This document shows, piece after piece, positions 61,788 to 64,000 of a stretch of 64,000 bases of DNA. Positions within the stretch are counted from its first letter, which is position 1. Each line of letters starts with the position of its first letter. The notes under the pieces are model-generated. The model saw only the letters and a list, made by a program, of their open reading frames with translations. It was not told the origin of the DNA and searched no databases. This DNA is from Leifsonia sp. Leaf264 (GTDB taxonomy: Bacteria > Actinomycetota > Actinomycetes > Actinomycetales > Microbacteriaceae): NCBI RefSeq assembly GCF_001422325.1, contig NZ_LMMR01000006.1, positions 540,510-604,509 on the forward strand. Reading direction: 5' to 3'. The translations under genes and the position numbers were made by a program.

Positions 61788-63827
61788 CTACTTCTCCGTC
61801 GCGGCATCGGTCGCGTCGGGCTCAGCTGCGTCCACGTCGGCGGCGTCAGCCTTCTCGGCGTCAGCCTCATCGGTGACGGGCTCATCGGACTCGAGCGCCT
61901 CCTCGAGGTCGGCGTCGAGCTCGGCCTCGAGCTCCTCGCCCTCCTCCTCCGCTTCGGCATCCGCATCCGCATCCGCAGAACGGTCCTCGGCGTACCCGCC
62001 GTCGACGTCCTCCTCGAGATCGTCGAACTCGAGTTCCTCCTCGAGCACCTCCACGAAGTCGTCATCGCCGCCGTCGCGCGCAGTGATCGCTGCCGCGGCC
62101 CGCTCCGAACGCTCGCGCCAGACGGCGGAGTCCTCGTCGCGGCCGAGATCCTCGAGCACGTCGGCGTAGGCGGCGAACAGGCCCGGGCTGTAGGAGAAGG
62201 CCGTGTTCGGGTCGAGCTGGGTGATCTCGAGTTCGGCCAGGGCCTCGTCGGTCTGACCGAGGTCGAGGCGTGCACCAGACATGGCAATGGCCAGGGCCAC
62301 CTGCACGTCGGACGCGAGAGTCGAACGATCGACGGATCGGCCGAGCTCGAGGGCCCGGTCGGGGCGGCCGACTCCGCGTTCGCTGTCGACCATCAACGGC
62401 AGCTGATCGTTCTTGCCGGAGATGCGCCGGAAGGTGCGGAGCTCCCTGAGCGCCAGAGCGTAGTCGCCGGTCGCGTAGGCGGTGATGGCGAGAGTCTCGC
62501 GCACCACCGCGATACGCCCGGCACGACGCGACGCCGAGATGACGTGCTGGTGTGCCAGTTCCGGGTCATCCTCGATGAGGCGCACGGCCATGACGAGGTG
62601 CTTGGCCACCCACTCCGCGTTCTCCTTGGTGAGGGTCTTCAGCTCGTTGCGGGCCACCCGATCGAGTTCATCGGGCTCCACGCCGTCGGGCACCCACGGG
62701 TCGTCGTGGCGGGGGCGGATCATGCGCAGCTCTTCGGCGCGCTTCTCCTCCTCCGTCAGCTCGACCTCGGCTTCGTAGGCGCCGCGGTCGCCACGGGCCG
62801 GAGCACCGTCCCGCGTCCACAGCTTCTTGGGAGCGCGATCGTCCTTCTTCTCCCACGGCTTCGAGCCGCTACGGTCGTCGCGCTTCTCGTACGGCCGGGA
62901 TCCACCGCGATCATCGCGCTTCTCGTACGGCCGGGAAACACCGCGATCATCGCGCTTCTCCCACGGCTTGCCGGATGCCGACCCCGAATGCTGCGGACGG
63001 TCGGAGCCATACGGCTTCCGATCCGAGCTGTACGGCTTGCGGTCGCCATCGCGCGGCGGACGACGGTCGCCGCTGGGCGCACCGTCCCGCTTCTCCCACG
63101 GCTTCGAGCCGCCGCGGTCGTCGCGCTTCTCGTACGGCTTGGAGCCACCGCGATCATCGCGCTTCTCCCACGGCTTGCCGGATGCCGACCCCGAATGCTG
63201 GGGACGGTCGGAGCCATAGGGCTTCCGATCCGAGCTGTACGGCTTCCGGTCACCGTTGTACGGCTTACGGTCACCATCGCGCGGCGGGCGACGGTCGCCG
63301 CTCGGCGCACCGTCCCGCTTCTCCCACGGCTTCGAGCCGCCGCGGTCGCGCTTCTCGTACGGCTTGGAGCCACCGCGATCATCGCGCTTCTCCCACGGCT
63401 TGCCGGATGCCGACCCCGAATGCTGCGGACGGTCGGAGCCATAGGGCTTCCGATCCGAGCTGTACGGCTTGCGGTCGCCATCGCGCGGCGGACGACGGTC
63501 GCCACTGGGCGCACCGTCGCGCTTCTCCCACGGCTTGCCTCCGCTGTGCGGGGCGCCGGAGCGCTGCGGACGGTCGGAGCCGTAGGGCTTGCGGTCGCCG
63601 TCGCGGGCCGGCCGGGCACTCGAGGAAGAAGAGCTGCGCTTCTCCCAGGGCTTCGCGCCGCCGTCGTCCCGTGCTGGGCGGCTGCCGCTGGAGCTGCGAG
63701 GCGCTCCATCGCGCTTCTCCCAGGGCTTCTTGTCGCTGTCCCCGCGGCTGGCACCGGAGCTGCTCGACCGGGCCGGTCGGTCGTCGTCACGCTTCGGTGC
63801 TCGGTCGTTGGATGGGTAGTCGCTCAC
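61788..63827 (-). CDS. Large charged repeat protein with a TPR-like C-terminal domain, beside the rRNA operon
   Basis: The first half of this 679-residue protein (about residues 1-345) is low-complexity repeats of basic/acidic residues such as GKPWEKRDGAPSGDRRPPRD and RKPYGSDRPQHSG. The middle (about 355-590) is a helical, TPR-like domain (DELDRVARNELKTLTKENAE, YALALRELRTFRRISG). The C-terminal 90 residues are a highly acidic tail (EVLEEELEFDDLEEDVD onward). GTG 63827 follows AAGGA with good spacing; a GTG at 63872 adds 15 basic residues. Mixed-charge tails suggest RNA or ribosome association, which is inference; the neighbouring rRNA operon is consistent. No homologue is recognised confidently. 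Confidence 0.8.
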   Translation of the reverse strand: MSDYPSNDRAPKRDDDRPARSSSSGASRGDSDKKPWEKRDGAPRSSSGSRPARDDGGAKPWEKRSSSSSSARPARDGDRKPYGSDRPQRSGAPHSGGKPWEKRDGAPSGDRRPPRDGDRKPYSSDRKPYGSDRPQHSGSASGKPWEKRDDRGGSKPYEKRDRGGSKPWEKRDGAPSGDRRPPRDGDRKPYNGDRKPYSSDRKPYGSDRPQHSGSASGKPWEKRDDRGGSKPYEKRDDRGGSKPWEKRDGAPSGDRRPPRDGDRKPYSSDRKPYGSDRPQHSGSASGKPWEKRDDRGVSRPYEKRDDRGGSRPYEKRDDRSGSKPWEKKDDRAPKKLWTRDGAPARGDRGAYEAEVELTEEEKRAEELRMIRPRHDDPWVPDGVEPDELDRVARNELKTLTKENAEWVAKHLVMAVRLIEDDPELAHQHVISASRRAGRIAVVRETLAITAYATGDYALALRELRTFRRISGKNDQLPLMVDSERGVGRPDRALELGRSVDRSTLASDVQVALAIAMSGARLDLGQTDEALAELEITQLDPNTAFSYSPGLFAAYADVLEDLGRDEDSAVWRERSERAAAAITARDGGDDDFVEVLEEELEFDDLEEDVDGGYAEDRSADADADAEAEEEGEELEAELDADLEEALESDEPVTDEADAEKADAADVDAAEPDATDAATEK
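62860..63560 (-). repeat. Coding tandem repeats of 207-225 bp in the charged protein
   Basis: The same 200-bp-class block recurs: the CTTGCCGGATGCCGAC segment begins at 62967, 63174 and 63399, spacings of 207 and 225 bp, both multiples of 3. Units contain PWEKRD, PYEKRD and RKPY peptides. Differences between copies are few. Confidence 0.85.
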
Positions 63828-63921
63828 GGCGGAATCCTTCTTCTTGCGAGGCGCGCGAATGCGTCGCGCCACCTCGCCATTATCGCGGGGTCACTGTTGA
63901 ATTGCTGTGTTAAATGGGAAA

Positions 63922-63947
63922 AGGCCACCCATGGGTATGGGTGGCCT
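63922..63947 (-). terminator. rRNA operon terminator
   Basis: Read on the minus strand, AGGCCACCCA-tgccca-type stem (10 bp, AGGCCACCCA/TGGGTGGCCT, 6-nt loop) is followed by TTTTCCC. It lies directly after the 5S rRNA end and so should terminate the rRNA operon. Confidence 0.85.
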
Positions 63948-63959
63948 CTTCAAGTTAAG

Positions 63960-64000
63960 TCCGGCGGTGTCCTACTCTCCCACAGGGTCTCCCCTGCAGT
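63960..64000 (-). rRNA. rrf: 5S rRNA, 3' end only (window edge)
   Basis: The minus strand reads ACTGCAGGGGAGACCCTGTG followed by GGAGAGTAGGACACCGCCGGAC, the conserved 3' part of actinobacterial 5S rRNA. The 5' portion and the upstream 23S and 16S genes lie beyond the right edge. The exact 3' end is taken from the conserved CGCCGGAC and may be off by one or two bases. Confidence 0.9.

Noticed and set aside
62860..63560. CRISPR-like repeat array
   Set aside because: Repeats are coding, 200-bp class, with no short unique spacers and no cas genes.
1..64000. Mobile element or prophage signature
   Set aside because: No transposase, integrase, att-site or phage structural gene is visible, and base composition is uniform.

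Overview
The window is high-GC actinobacterial chromosome, most likely Microbacteriaceae (Leifsonia/Microbacterium-like). Evidence: very high GC, many GTG starts and candidate leaderless promoters, the dispersed purM / purF / purD / purC / purS-purQ layout typical of that family, DUF3073 next to purM, IdeR-type iron boxes, and massive use of the DNA word GGATGC/GCATCC. No phage, insertion sequence, CRISPR array or tRNA gene is visible. The minus-strand 5S rRNA end and its terminator close the right edge, so an rRNA operon lies just beyond.

Layout. 1-4.6 kb: a truncated M23 peptidase, a DUF1697 gene, then histidine degradation (hutU, hutI; a hutG-like gene follows at 12.5-13.5 kb). 4.6-10.9 kb: an alpha-glucoside-type ABC uptake operon with a GH13 glucosidase, read leftward and facing a divergent ROK regulator across an AT-rich operator. 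10.9-20.5 kb: SixA-like phosphatase, dienelactone hydrolase, a histidine-rich copper/silver P-type ATPase behind a CsoR-like operator, NUDIX, an RND efflux pump and an HhH-GPD repair protein. 20.5-30.5 kb: MocR/YczE divergent pair, MerR-TipAS regulator, DUF4097-PadR operon with twin palindromic operators, GNAT, a KimA-like potassium transporter followed by two fluoride-channel genes, an FMO-like flavoprotein, DUF3073.

30.5-46 kb: purM, an unrecognised gene, purF, hemerythrin, small proteins, then an iron-regulated heme locus: a 1,473-residue HtaA-repeat surface protein facing hmuTUV across two IdeR boxes; then a sterol-carrier-fold protein, purD and purC. 46-54.6 kb: SnoaL and VOC proteins, an ohrR-ohr peroxide operon sharing AGTTGT/ACAACT-type half-sites with the VOC dioxygenase promoter, a kynurenine operon (kynA, amidohydrolase, kynU), and a PadR-MFS drug-efflux operon. 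54.8-64 kb: two paralogous DUF6325-SHOCT gene pairs flanking purS-purQ, an acyl-CoA ligase, an MscS channel, a HAD phosphatase and a repeat-rich charged protein beside the rRNA operon.

The most unusual content is not a classical gene system. (1) A 57-bp palindromic element (ends GAGTTGCCCACTTC / GAAGTGGGCAACTC) occurs four times; two copies lie inside hutU and hutI, both translated in the same frame as a 19-residue insert, like the Rickettsia palindromic elements. (2) A 13-mer, GTGACGGATGCCG, recurs at least ten times in unrelated genes, far above chance, overriding codon preference. (3) Several microsatellite-like arrays of 7, 8, 9 and 17 bp sit at gene ends. (4) A duplicated DUF6325-SHOCT module brackets purine genes.
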